Counted from the first letter of the stretch, positions 49,492 to 58,290 are shown. The stretch: 64,000 nt of DNA from Alkalibacterium kapii (GCF_007988865.1 NZ_BJUY01000006.1:1-64000); one strand, 5' to 3'. Numbers and translations: made by a program. The notes: generated by a model from the letters alone, not told the origin.

Positions 49492-50217
49492 ATGCTTATT
49501 CCTTTACTGATAACTTTGACGTTTGTAGCGATTCATTTGAGTACGACTTACTTGAAAGTTTTGAATCGAGTACCGAGAAGTAAATTCCTGTCTGTTGCTG
49601 GGGGTGTGGCGGTTTCTTATGCGCTTATTCGTATCCTTCCAGAGCTTAGTGAGAACCAGGAAACGATTGAAGAACTTTTGACCAATAACTTTTTACAATC
49701 TTTGGAAAGTCATATCTACGTTATTTCCCTTTTTGGGTTGACCGTGTTTTATGGGCTGGAACGCATGAGTAAACTCTCTAAAGACAAAAAAGAGGATACT
49801 GATCAAACTGCTCTAAAAAGTGTGTTTTGGATTCATCTCACTTCAACTGCTATTTATAATGCTGTGACTGGTTATTTACTGGTAAATAGAGAAAACGATT
49901 CTCTGGTTTCCTTGTTATTGTATGCGACTGCTATCGGCCTTCATTTCTTTGTTGTTGATCAAGGGTTAAGGGTACATTATAAGAGTGTATATGATAAATA
50001 TGGAAGGTGGATCCTCTCGTTTGGGAGTGTCTTTGGATTCGTTTTAGGATACACACTTGAAATCAATCAATTCGTTGTATCAGCACTCTTTGCATTCCTG
50101 GCTGGTGGTATTATCTTGAATATCTTGAAAGAAGAATTGCCCGAACAGAGAAAAAGTAGTTTCACCGCCTTTGTCTCAGGCGTAGTGGGTTACAGCGTGC
50201 TGTTGCTGCTGACTTGA
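49492..50217 (+). CDS. Multi-helix membrane protein, distantly ZIP-like
   Basis: 241 residues, about seven or eight hydrophobic helices. The order SVAGGVAVSYALIRILPEL (about 35-53), then a charged loop, then TAIGLHFFVVDQGLR and a C-terminal AFLAGGIILNIL recalls ZIP metal transporters. However, the HNxxEG-type metal motif is reduced to a single His (LHFFVVDQG), so metal transport is doubtful. Ribosome site GAGGAGAGG. Single gene. Confidence 0.55.
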   Translation: MLIPLLITLTFVAIHLSTTYLKVLNRVPRSKFLSVAGGVAVSYALIRILPELSENQETIEELLTNNFLQSLESHIYVISLFGLTVFYGLERMSKLSKDKKEDTDQTALKSVFWIHLTSTAIYNAVTGYLLVNRENDSLVSLLLYATAIGLHFFVVDQGLRVHYKSVYDKYGRWILSFGSVFGFVLGYTLEINQFVVSALFAFLAGGIILNILKEELPEQRKSSFTAFVSGVVGYSVLLLLT

Positions 50218-50281
50218 TATTCCGTTAAGCCAGCGCAGCACTAAACTGTTTTGGTATCATTTTTATTGAACATACAAATGG

Positions 50282-51013
50282 CTACTGTTCAGGATACTGA
50301 ATGCTGCGCAAGCGATCAGGATAGTCAGTAATGATTCCGTGTAATCCTAGAGTATTAACTTTTTCCAAATCTTTTTGTCCATTGACTGTCCATGTGTTTA
50401 TTCCTATTCCATGTTCATTTGCAGCTCGTATTATTTCTTCAGTTAAATTGTTTGCCTTCAAATGCACATAATCCAAATCCATATCTTTGGCCACTTTTAT
50501 GGCATTTTCATCGTAGTTTGAAAGCAGTAGCCCTGTTTTTATTCTGGGGGCTAAAATTTTCATCCGATTCAGACTGTTTTCCAGAAAAGAAGAAATAATT
50601 ACCTGCTCACCCACTTTATATGTTTGAATAATTTCTGCCACACGAAGTTCCAGCTGGTAATTCTTTTTGATACTTTTCAGCTCAATATTCGTTATGATCG
50701 GTTTGTCTTTTGCCCATTTCAGATATTCTGTAAGTGTCGGGATATAATCATGGTCCGTTTCGTTTGGCAGTGAGTTGCTGATCAGTGGATACCTCTCGAG
50801 CTCTTCAAGTTTGTGTTCATGAATCGTCCCTTTCTCCCCCGTCATTCTGTTCAATTTTGCATCGTGAAAAATAACGACTTTTCCATCTTCTGAAAGACGG
50901 ACATCCAATTCTATCCCATCAGCTCCCGCCTCGTAAGCTTTTTTGAATGCCTGCATTGTATTTTCTGTATATAAACCACTGAATCCTCTGTGCGCGATAT
51001 TCAAACTTCTCAT
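50282..51013 (-). CDS. Glycerophosphodiester phosphodiesterase family protein
   Basis: 243 residues, TIM-barrel GDPD fold: IAHRGFSGLYTENTMQAF (catalytic His and Glu), GIELDVRLSEDGKVVIFHD (metal Glu/Asp and second His), NIELKS, and a late GIGINTWTVNG. It hydrolyses deacylated phospholipids or teichoic-acid-related diesters to glycerol-3-phosphate and an alcohol. No signal peptide, so cytoplasmic. AGAAGGGTGGG before ATG 51013. Confidence 0.92.
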   Translation of the reverse strand: MRSLNIAHRGFSGLYTENTMQAFKKAYEAGADGIELDVRLSEDGKVVIFHDAKLNRMTGEKGTIHEHKLEELERYPLISNSLPNETDHDYIPTLTEYLKWAKDKPIITNIELKSIKKNYQLELRVAEIIQTYKVGEQVIISSFLENSLNRMKILAPRIKTGLLLSNYDENAIKVAKDMDLDYVHLKANNLTEEIIRAANEHGIGINTWTVNGQKDLEKVNTLGLHGIITDYPDRLRSIQYPEQ

Positions 51014-51237
51014 GTTACTCCCACCCTTCTAGTCACTTGCACTATATCAAAAATACGGTTCGATTTCACTCTATTTCGATAGAAGTTTTCTCCTTTTAAA
51101 GCTGCTTAAGCAAACGAATCAATCGTGGACTGTGACCATAACTTTTCTAATAAAATAAATAATTATTATTAACGGATTTGATTTAATCTTTCCGCTTATT
51201 TTGTTTTTAAATTTTAACTTTATTGAGTTTTGATGTA

Positions 51238-51540
51238 TGTTCGGCTGCTTCTATGAATGCAGTGGCTCGAATCTGCCGAACTTAGACTTCTTCGGCTCGT
51301 TCAAACTTCTTCAGTTCAATTTCACGCCGAACCTGAAGCATGTTCGGCCGGTTCTATGATTGCAGCGCCTCGAATCTGCCGAACTTGGGCATCTTCGGCT
51401 GATTCAAACTTCGTCAGTTCAATTTCACGCCGAACCTGGAGCATGTTCGGCCGGTTCTATGATTGCAGCGCCTCGAATCTGCCGAACTTGGACTTTTTCG
51501 GCTCATTCTTCCTTCGTCTTCTTAATTTCACGCCGAATTA
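51238..51540. repeat. 103-bp tandem repeat array, about three copies
   Basis: Copies start with TGTTCGGC at 51238, 51341 and 51444, exactly 103 bases apart; the last is cut at about 51540. Each unit contains two inverted GCCGAA/TTCGGC pairs (for example CGCCGAAC...GTTCGGCCG and GAATCTGCCGAA...TTCGGCTGATTC), so a unit is two hairpins of about 51 bases each. 103 is not a multiple of three. The array is clearly more GC-rich than the flanking AT-rich DNA. A related inverted copy is at 44490-44594. Confidence 0.92.
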
Positions 51541-51641
51541 TAGCTTTACTAAACTACAGACTCAATCTTGTAGCTCAGAACATGTTAAAAAACTCTTGAT
51601 TCATCTTAAGGAGATAAATCAAGAGTTATAAATTATTTATT

Positions 51642-52538
51642 TTATTTGCGTGGTTTTAAATCTTCAACGGAATCAATGTCCATATAAGCAGGTACAACTA
51701 TACCATTTGAAACGCCTGTCATATTTGGTCCGAGATCTTCAAATTGGCCTTCAAATTGTTCATAGTAAGCGCCAAAACTTGTCGGTAGCCAAGGTGAGAG
51801 ACTGGCATCTCCTTCATCTTCTGAAATCGCCTGGAACATCACGACTGGATCGACATTAGTGATATCCACTTCATAGCCCAAGTCCTCTAAAACGATGGCC
51901 ATGACGTTGGATGAAGCACGTTCAGTATCCCAAGGTGTTGAAATCAGATGGAACGGTTCGCCATCAACGGTTTCGCTGCCTTCTGTCCATTCTGAAACTT
52001 TGTCGCCATTCTCATCGACCCAGTTTTGAGCAGCTTCTTCGAAAGGAATTTCCTGGGCTTCAAGCATGACTTCTTCCATATCTTCCTTGTCCCAGCTGAA
52101 TCGGTCCATAATTTCGTATGCATTCGGTTTATCTTCTTCTAATCCTTGACGGACGATTGTCTTGATGGTTTCTTCTTCTCCTAAGGAATTTTTAGGATCA
52201 TCTAATATTTTTAAATCATGTTCCGCAAAAATATAATGAGGACTCCAGCCTGTAACAATGATCGGCTCTTCATTTTCAATAGCACGATCAAGCGCTGTGA
52301 TCATTCCTGCCGTGGAACTTTTATTTACTTCCCAGCCCTCTAAATTATCATAATCGTTGATCATATCGAGAGTTAATTCTGTTATACCTGACCCTGCTTC
52401 GATACCTGTGAAAGTATAATCGACAGCTTCCGAGAGGTTATCAGCCTCATCTTTCGTTTCGTCTCCTGATTCACATCCAAACAAAATGAAAGAGATAGGT
52501 AACACAGTTAATAATCTACGATATTTCGACTTCTTCAT
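51642..52538 (-). CDS. Glycine betaine-binding lipoprotein (OpuAC-type), orphan
   Basis: 298 residues. Lipobox ISFILFGCES (Cys about 22), then the two halves of OpuAC in Bacillus order: FTGIEAGSGITELT, IIVTGWSPHYIF (ligand Trp), KILDDPKNSLGEEETIKTI; then STPWDTERASSN and LSPWLPTSFGAYY (further cage Trp residues), ending SNGIVVPAYM. Betaine binding is thus plausible; the second Trp of TGWTPHW is Tyr here. No OpuA ATPase or permease gene is adjacent. Ribosome site TTAGGAGG. Confidence 0.87.
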   Translation of the reverse strand: MKKSKYRRLLTVLPISFILFGCESGDETKDEADNLSEAVDYTFTGIEAGSGITELTLDMINDYDNLEGWEVNKSSTAGMITALDRAIENEEPIIVTGWSPHYIFAEHDLKILDDPKNSLGEEETIKTIVRQGLEEDKPNAYEIMDRFSWDKEDMEEVMLEAQEIPFEEAAQNWVDENGDKVSEWTEGSETVDGEPFHLISTPWDTERASSNVMAIVLEDLGYEVDITNVDPVVMFQAISEDEGDASLSPWLPTSFGAYYEQFEGQFEDLGPNMTGVSNGIVVPAYMDIDSVEDLKPRK

Positions 52539-52899
52539 TTTTTACCTCCTAATAATATCGCATGTAATAAGTTCAATAAAAAAGCTTCATATTGAGTCAT
52601 TTTTCATTTTGAATAATGTTAACTTACACATGCACAAGCATGATGTTAACACATATAAATTCTGCATTCAAACGATATACCTGATTGAACAAAAATGATT
52701 TTATACAAGCAAAAAAAGCCGCAAACAAGAAGTTTATACCCTTTGATAAGAATAATGTCGGCTAGAGTCTTTTCTCAGTGTCATGCACCGTCCGAAAGTT
52801 TTCAAATTGTTTCACCTTTTCAATGTGGTATACTACATGTGCAACCACAAACGATTACACGCTACATATAACTATACTCTCGACGTGATGGAGGTATCT
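52539..52899. other. Intergenic region with a predicted plus-strand promoter
   Basis: TTGTTT (52807-52812), 16-nt spacer, TATACT (52829-52834) forms a fair promoter for the gene at 52900. No other feature was recognised. Confidence 0.45.
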
Positions 52900-53286
52900 A
52901 TGAAAATTACTGTATTTGCAAAGGACGTCCCAGGTGTATTTACAGGTTATAATATTAAAATCAATGACTCTCGTTTCATTAATGTTGATTTAGGGGAAGA
53001 GAAAACAGTAGAGATCCCAGCAGAAACAGCTAAGATTCGAGTCAAAAAGTTAGGCGGCAGAAGCAATCAGCTGCGAGTTGAAAACGGGGATTATATCAAA
53101 ATCAGTCTGTCCGAATGGTATATTTTGAAAATCATGAGTTATTTGCTTTTCACCTATGTACTGATTTACTTCGGTCTCATGGGTACGGGTGTTTATTATA
53201 CGCTAAACATCATACTCCTTGTCATTCTATTTGGCTATTTTGACACTTTCAAATTAACCAAAGTCAAAGATCCTCAGCTAAAATAA
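52900..53286 (+). CDS. Small two-helix membrane protein, paralogue A
   Basis: 128 residues from ATG 52900 (ATGGAGGTATCT upstream); the longer frame upstream has no site. The N-terminal ~70 residues form a beta-rich domain with LGEEKTVEIPAETAKIRVKKLGGRSNQL; two helices follow (about 78-100 and 103-120) and a short tail FDTFKLTKVKDPQ. It shares the INxxxF/KTxxV, GExKxxEI, IxIKxLxGKSNxL and FDxFKLxKx pattern with the next gene. Family unknown. Confidence 0.6.
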   Translation: MKITVFAKDVPGVFTGYNIKINDSRFINVDLGEEKTVEIPAETAKIRVKKLGGRSNQLRVENGDYIKISLSEWYILKIMSYLLFTYVLIYFGLMGTGVYYTLNIILLVILFGYFDTFKLTKVKDPQLK

Positions 53287-53415
53287 TTCATAAAGCACTT
53301 CTTGCGATTACTGAAACTTTTTAAAAGTTGAATGCGCATCATTTCGATAATCCTTTCTATAACTAAACTCATTGCACTGGTTTAATAATATAAGTACATA
53401 AATGGAGGTATCGGT

Positions 53416-53811
53416 ATGACAGTCCGATTAAAGCGAAGCACGAGTACAGTTGGGGGCTTCATTAAGTATAAAGTCAGAGTGAATGGTGAAAAAACTGCAA
53501 AAATCACTCAAGGTGAAACGAAAGATATTGAGCTTACAAAAGAAAATTCTGTGATTCAAATAAAACAGTTGAATGGTAAAAGCAACACATTGACAGTGAA
53601 TGATGGAGATACCGTTGAGATAAGTAATGGTCCCTTTGTTTTCTTTGGATTTATTCTTGGTTTGATTTTAGTCCCTATAGCAACCAGTCTTACTGGGCTG
53701 ACACGGTGGAGCAGTCTCTTCATTGTCTTCATTATTTATCTAATTACACTCCAACTCTTTGACTCCTTTAAGTTAAAGAAACTGAATGGAACCTCTACTT
53801 TGACCAAATAA
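53416..53811 (+). CDS. Small two-helix membrane protein, paralogue B
   Basis: 131 residues. N-terminal domain KVRVNGEKTAKITQGETKDIEL...IQIKQLNGKSNTLTVNDGD, then two helices (FFGFILGLILVPIATSL; SSLFIVFIIYLITLQLF) and the tail FDSFKLKKLNG. It is clearly homologous to the gene 130 bases upstream, and the two share the ribosome context TGGAGGTATC. Probably a local duplication. Confidence 0.6.
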   Translation: MTVRLKRSTSTVGGFIKYKVRVNGEKTAKITQGETKDIELTKENSVIQIKQLNGKSNTLTVNDGDTVEISNGPFVFFGFILGLILVPIATSLTGLTRWSSLFIVFIIYLITLQLFDSFKLKKLNGTSTLTK

Positions 53812-53874
53812 GTATCCATCAGTTTTCGCTGCAAGTAAAAAGTGATTCAGCGTATTTATTATCATTAAATTAGT

Positions 53875-53916
53875 CCCCGTTTAAACTTGCAATCTAAGTA
53901 TACGGGGACTTTCTTA
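53875..53916 (+). terminator. Possible terminator after the paralogue pair
   Basis: GTCCCCGT (53872-53879) pairs with ACGGGGAC (53903-53910) in a hairpin with a ~23-base loop, then TTTCTTATG. Moderate U-run. Confidence 0.55.
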
Positions 53917-53960
53917 TGTTCCCCAAACTGTAATGTTGTTATGACTAAGCATTGAAAAGT

Positions 53961-54392
53961 TTATATCAGCTCTTTCGTCAGCGTCACGCACGGTTCGCCG
54001 TCTTCTTCGTAAACATCCGAGGTTATGGTGTAACCTAGCTTTTCATAAAACTTAGCCGCTGAAAGTTCTCCATGTATGACTGATTTGCTGCAGCCCTTGC
54101 TTCTTCCTAACTTTTCCAGTTCTTTGACGACGACTTCTCCCAGTCCTTTTTTTCGGTATTCTTTGAGTACCGCGATTCTTCCAGGCCGTATCGTTTCCGA
54201 ATCGACTTGGTTATGCCGTCCCGTCGCCACAGGCTTCTCGTCATCGTAAATGACTACATAAACCGTTTCGTCCTGATCAAGGGAATCAAATTCATCTTTC
54301 AAAGAAATATTCCGTTCAATGACAAATACCTGCATCCTCACATACAAAGCAGCCGCCTGGTTCCAATTTTCACTTCCAACAAGTATATCCAC
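53961..54392 (-). CDS. GNAT-family N-acetyltransferase (ElaA-like)
   Basis: 143 residues with MQVFVIERNI near the start, GRIAVLKEYRKKGLGEVVVKELE (acetyl-CoA loop RKKGLG) and a C-terminal AAKFYEKLGYTITSDVYEEDGEPC, typical of the ElaA/YjcF group. Acceptor unknown. GTG start 54392 with AAAGGGGG 7 bases upstream. Convergent with the gene on its left. Confidence 0.87.
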   Translation of the reverse strand: MDILVGSENWNQAAALYVRMQVFVIERNISLKDEFDSLDQDETVYVVIYDDEKPVATGRHNQVDSETIRPGRIAVLKEYRKKGLGEVVVKELEKLGRSKGCSKSVIHGELSAAKFYEKLGYTITSDVYEEDGEPCVTLTKELI

Positions 54393-54530
54393 TCTTCATC
54401 CCCCTTTTATGAAGTATTTTATTAAGAGACTTCTGCAAAAACTGTATTCCTTTTTCAAATAGTATATCATAGAGATAGAAGGATTTACTTCGTTAACATA
54501 GTAATTAATAAAAACGATAAGAGGGATAGT

Positions 54531-55271
54531 ATGAGAAATATAAAAATGACGATCGAATATGATGGATATCGCTACCTGGGCTGGCAGCGCCTGGGTGACT
54601 CGCCTAAGACGATCCAAGGGAAAATCGAGCACGTCCTTTCTCAGCTGCTTGGAACAGAAATCGAGATCGTGGGTTCCGGACGCACAGATGCCGGCACGCA
54701 TGCTCGGGGACAAATCGCTAATTTCAAGACAGAATCAGATATGGATCTTTCAGACATCCAGGAAGTTCTGATCAAGAACCTTCCGCAAGACATTATCGTT
54801 AAAAAACTGGAGGAAGTGCCTGAACGTTTTCATTCGCGCTACCATGCCAAGGGTAAACAGTACAGCTATTATATCTGGAACCAGGATATTCCATCGGCGT
54901 TTGAACGTAACTATAGCTTTCATTACCCTGAAAATTTAGATATAGAAAAGATGCAAAGGGCTGCGGAAAAACTAACTGGACGGCACGATTTCCTCGGTTT
55001 TTCAGCGCTTAGAAAGTCAAAAAAGTCGACTGTTCGTACTTTGGAAAAAATTTCAATTGAACAAGAAGGAGATTTGCTGCACTTTACCTTTGTCGGCGAA
55101 GGATTCTTGCATAAAATGGTACGGATTTTAACTGGCACCTTGCTGGAAATCGGTACCGGTACGTTAGAGTTGGATGACATTGAAGTGGTATTTAAAAGCG
55201 GCAAAAGACGTGACGCCGGTATGACCGTCCCTGCTCAAGGCTTGTTTTTGGATGAAGTGTATTACGATTAA
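54531..55271 (+). CDS. truA: tRNA pseudouridine(38-40) synthase
   Basis: 246 residues. Catalytic Asp53 in GRTDAGTHARG; N-terminal MTIEYDGYRYLGWQR; late FVGEGFLHKMVRILTGTLLEIG, all TruA hallmarks. Length is normal. AGAGGGATAG before ATG 54531. In many Firmicutes it follows ecfAAT genes; here it stands alone. Confidence 0.96.
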   Translation: MRNIKMTIEYDGYRYLGWQRLGDSPKTIQGKIEHVLSQLLGTEIEIVGSGRTDAGTHARGQIANFKTESDMDLSDIQEVLIKNLPQDIIVKKLEEVPERFHSRYHAKGKQYSYYIWNQDIPSAFERNYSFHYPENLDIEKMQRAAEKLTGRHDFLGFSALRKSKKSTVRTLEKISIEQEGDLLHFTFVGEGFLHKMVRILTGTLLEIGTGTLELDDIEVVFKSGKRRDAGMTVPAQGLFLDEVYYD

Positions 55272-55328
55272 AATTTTTGATTGTTATTTAGATTTACAAT
55301 CAAATGGTGAAATGTAAGAGCACATTAT

Positions 55329-55375
55329 GTATATACTGTGTATACTTAACCTTTTAGTATATATTATGTTATATT
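55329..55375 (+). promoter_or_regulatory. Promoter region and possible operator of the AbrB-type gene
   Basis: GTATA-N7-TATAC (55329-55345) is an inverted repeat just before TTAACC (55346-55351), 18-nt spacer, TATATT (55370-55375). Antitoxins of this class usually repress their own promoter, so the palindrome may be an operator. Confidence 0.45.
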
Positions 55376-55408
55376 AAATCTACAGAATAATAGAAAGGGG
55401 AAACAACT

Positions 55409-55663
55409 ATGCTTAGCAAAGAAAGCATCAATAATGTAGGTCCTTACAAAATCAGAAAGTCAGGCAACAGTGATATCACGACTGTGCCAAAGGACGTAAA
55501 GGAAGCGTTAAACCTTGAAACAGGAGACCAAATTGAATACATCATCGATTCGAGAGGAATTGTTATATTAAAAAAGAAAACAGAAAAGCAGGACATGGAT
55601 GTTCTTATAGAAGAAAGTGTGGAACAATATCATGTTTTATTAGAAGAGCTTGTTGAAAAATGA
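55409..55663 (+). CDS. AbrB/MazE-like (SpoVT-fold) antitoxin, orphan
   Basis: 84 residues with the swapped-hairpin DNA-binding domain (KIRKSGNSDITTVPKDVKEALNLETGDQIEYIID, about 12-45), then KKKTEKQDMD and an acidic helix (ESVEQYHVLLEELVEK) that would hold a toxin. AAAGGGG before ATG. No intact toxin gene follows; about 30 bases downstream a start-less frame (55694-55840) ends in NEPFEKLKKDTVDYL, which was not recognised. Confidence 0.7.
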   Translation: MLSKESINNVGPYKIRKSGNSDITTVPKDVKEALNLETGDQIEYIIDSRGIVILKKKTEKQDMDVLIEESVEQYHVLLEELVEK

Positions 55664-55693
55664 TAAACTATCTTTTATCTTAAAATATTATAA

Positions 55694-55840
55694 AAAATAA
55701 ACGGTTACCATACATCATTTCCAACAAAGGCAGGCATAGATTTTATCCTCCAGATGACAACATCGAATGAACCTTTTGAAAAACTAAAAAAGGATACTGT
55801 AGATTATTTAAGGAATAGTGGTTATGTTAGTAAAGGCTAA
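55694..55840 (+). pseudogene. Unrecognised start-less open frame behind the antitoxin gene
   Basis: 49 codons open from a stop at 55691 to TAA 55838; the only Met is internal and has no ribosome site. It has protein-like composition but no recognised family. It may be the remains of a toxin or other partner gene. Confidence 0.3.
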
Positions 55841-55859
55841 AACTACTATTTAATAAATT

Positions 55860-55888
55860 CAGGCTATCTTTTTAAAGATAGCCTTTAT
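55860..55888 (+). terminator. Terminator after the antitoxin region
   Basis: AGGCTATCTTT pairs with AAAGATAGCCT around a short T/A loop and is followed by TTATAGTT. Confidence 0.75.
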
Positions 55889-55953
55889 AGTTATCATTAT
55901 GTATGATATAATTTACATTAAGTTAGATAAAAATGACTGAACGGAGAATATTT

Positions 55954-56154
55954 ATGGCCAAAAACTTAAAACTTAAGGCGGCCAGAGCCAGACTGGATCT
56001 ATCTCAACAGAACCTGGCTGATATGGTGGATGTCACGCGTCAGACAATAAGCGCCATTGAACGTGGTGACTATAATCCCACCATTAATCTATGTATACGT
56101 ATTTGTAAGGCATTAAACGTCACACTTAACGACTTGTTCTGGGAGGGAAAGTAA
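55954..56154 (+). CDS. Small XRE-family (Cro/CI) regulator
   Basis: 66 residues from ATG 55954 (GGAGAATATTT upstream). The whole protein is a helix-turn-helix: KAARARLDLSQQNLADMVDVTRQTISAIERGDYNPTINLCIRICKALNVTLNDLFW, the YozG-like group. It is paired with a membrane protein 1 base downstream, a common arrangement in Firmicutes. Probably autoregulatory. Confidence 0.88.
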   Translation: MAKNLKLKAARARLDLSQQNLADMVDVTRQTISAIERGDYNPTINLCIRICKALNVTLNDLFWEGK

Positions 56155-56155
56155 T

Positions 56156-56578
56156 ATGGATGGTTTCGACGAATATCAGAAATTAATACGCTATCAATAC
56201 GGTACTTATTCTTTTATACTTTTATCAGTACTCACTTTCGTAAATTATTTCTTGAGTTTTATTTTTGAAATACAATGGGCTGAAACGAAAGAACTAGAAT
56301 TTATACTGTTAGCATTTGGTACAGCGGTATATTTTGTAGCCATGAGTGTTTATAAAGGGGCTTATTTCCGAAAAAAACAAAGGCCTAAGGTAAATGTCTT
56401 CTTATTTACTTTGATAGGCTTGGCTCATATCTATCTTTCGATTTCTTATTCTACACCAATCATATTAGAAGGCTATGTCACCTTCAATAGTATTACACTA
56501 GTACCTGGTTTGCTTTTTATTTCTATCCCTCTTGCTTATCTTACAAGAGTAGCTGTTGAAAAAAGAAATGATGTATAA
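56156..56578 (+). CDS. Four-helix membrane protein paired with the XRE regulator
   Basis: 140 residues: helices at about 18-38, 46-64, 77-95 and 110-130, with basic loops (YFRKKQRPK). It begins with DGFDEYQKLIRYQYGTYSF. Membrane partners of YozG-like regulators often share this size and topology; their function is unknown. GGAGGGAAAG before ATG, 1 base after the regulator stop. Confidence 0.75.
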   Translation: MDGFDEYQKLIRYQYGTYSFILLSVLTFVNYFLSFIFEIQWAETKELEFILLAFGTAVYFVAMSVYKGAYFRKKQRPKVNVFLFTLIGLAHIYLSISYSTPIILEGYVTFNSITLVPGLLFISIPLAYLTRVAVEKRNDV

Positions 56579-56628
56579 AACACTTAGAAAGTCAAAAAGT
56601 AAACTTTTTATTTCAGGAGGACACTTTA

Positions 56629-57053
56629 ATGAATCAATTTGATGAATATCAGAAATTAATACGTTATAAGTTTGGTACTTATTCCTTTGTACTACTAGCA
56701 GTACTCATTTTTCTAAATTATTTCCTAACTTTTATTTTTGAAATTCAGTGGGCTGAAACGAAAGAACTAGAATTTATGTTAATCGCATTTATTTCAGTAT
56801 TATACCTTACAGCCATGAGTGTGTATAAAGGAGCCTATTTCAAAAAAAGTATAAACCTGTTGTATATGTATCTATTTTTTCACTGGTAGGCTTGCTTAAT
56901 ATCTATATTTCTGTTTCTTCTTCTACACCACTTATTAAAAATGGGCAGATTACATTTAATAGTATTACGCTGGTAAGTGGCTTATTTCTGATTACTATAC
57001 CCCTCGCTTACCTTACAAGAATAATCGTTGAAAAAAGAAAAGAAGCAGAATAA
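56629..57053 (+). pseudogene. Frameshifted paralogue of the four-helix membrane protein
   Basis: The start is strong (CAGGAGGACACTTT ATG) and the first 71 residues match the previous gene (NQFDEYQKLIRYKFGTYSF; FIFEIQWAETKELEFML). After YFKK an A7 run (56842-56848) shifts the frame and a stop follows. In the +1-corrected frame the protein continues colinearly (KYKPVVYVSIFSLVGLLNIYISV...) to TAA 57051-57053. An extra A relative to an A6 ancestor is the simplest cause. Slippage in the run could restore full-length protein. Confidence 0.85.
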
Positions 57054-57150
57054 TTTGACCATAAATAATTTTTTTTGGAGTATAAATAGGATAAATCAAT
57101 CAATTTAGCAACTCGTTCAAAAGCAGAAAAATAAACTGGAGGAGAATATT

Positions 57151-57993
57151 ATGACTGAATCGATTTTAGCTATCACCGGACCTACGTCGGGAATCGGACG
57201 TGCGGCCGTTAAAGAACTCGTAAATGACTTTGACCGGATACTTCTGCTGGCTCGCAATATGGAAAAGGCAGCTTATTTGAAACAGGAACTGCTTGAGTTG
57301 AATCCTGAGGCAAATCTTGGAATCATCGAGTGTGATTTAAGTGTTTTGGATTCTGTGAAACAGGCTGCAGAAAATATCAAGAACAAAGTTAACCACATCG
57401 ACTGTCTAGTAAACAACGCCGGTATCGTATCGACAACGCACAAAAAAAGCGCAGATGGATACGAATTAATGATGGCGACCAATTACATCGGGCCTTTTTT
57501 CCTTACTCATGAACTGTTGCCATTGGTTATGAAAAGTGAACAAAAGCAAGTCGTGGTTGTAACTTCCGGTGCGTATAAGTTTGCACCTATGAAAAAGCCG
57601 TTTTTCAAACCGAAACGCTTCAATGCTATTTCAGGATACGGACGATCAAAACTTGGGATACTCTATCTGGCTCAGGAATTGCATGAGTTTTATTCAAGAA
57701 AAGGTCTGCGAACAACGGCTGTTCATCCTGGGGCTGTTTCCACAAATTTAGGCAAAGACAATGTAAGTAGAAAAGTTGCTGATGCTATTTTCGCTCTCTT
57801 GGATCCTTTTTTCGTCAGTGTAGAAGAAGGCAGCCAATCTGTAATCAAAGCCGTCAGGCAACCTGAGAAATACGCTGGTTTTTATTCCAATCAAGGTGAG
57901 ATTGCGGCAGTCAAGCAATACGGTAGTGACTTCAAAATGCGTCGTGAATTTATTGATGCAACTTTAGAAGAACTGGATCTAAAAGCCCTTTGA
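57151..57993 (+). CDS. Short-chain dehydrogenase/reductase (retinol-dehydrogenase-like)
   Basis: 280 residues, Rossmann fold: ITGPTSGIGR (8-17), LVNNAGIV, Ser139 in VVVVTSG and catalytic Tyr163/Lys167 in YGRSK. The LAITGPTSGIG start and VHPGAVSTNLGKD resemble the retinol-dehydrogenase/protochlorophyllide-reductase-like group of SDRs; the true substrate is unknown. CTGGAGGAG before ATG 57151. Confidence 0.9.
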   Translation: MTESILAITGPTSGIGRAAVKELVNDFDRILLLARNMEKAAYLKQELLELNPEANLGIIECDLSVLDSVKQAAENIKNKVNHIDCLVNNAGIVSTTHKKSADGYELMMATNYIGPFFLTHELLPLVMKSEQKQVVVVTSGAYKFAPMKKPFFKPKRFNAISGYGRSKLGILYLAQELHEFYSRKGLRTTAVHPGAVSTNLGKDNVSRKVADAIFALLDPFFVSVEEGSQSVIKAVRQPEKYAGFYSNQGEIAAVKQYGSDFKMRREFIDATLEELDLKAL

Positions 57994-58031
57994 TTTTGTA
58001 TCACTATCCGTTTTTCCCCACAGTTATATAC

Positions 58032-58078
58032 AAGAGACCCCTTACTGTTAACAACTATAGTAAGGGGTTCTTTATTTT
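58032..58078 (+). terminator. Terminator after the SDR gene
   Basis: AAGAGACCCCTTACT pairs with AGTAAGGGGTTCTTT around a 12-base loop and is followed by ATTTTTA. Confidence 0.85.
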
Positions 58079-58290
58079 TACGCTTATTTTTTAAAGCAAT
58101 TCGTTCTGGCTCCCAGTTTGTTTCAGAGTATGAATCATTTTCTTATAGAAGATTTCCATCTCCAAAAGTTTCACTTCATGATTATTTGTACCTGAATGAC
58201 TGAACAGCCTTTATTTATTAGACATCCATAGTTTGATTAAGCTAAAATAAGATTACAAATAAAAGACTTTCTATTCTCAGGAGGAATCTT

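Noticed and set aside
51257-51631. Open frames of 79-124 codons over the 103-bp array
   Set aside because: Same reason: the unit is 103 bases, there is no ribosome site, and overlapping frames exist on the same strand.
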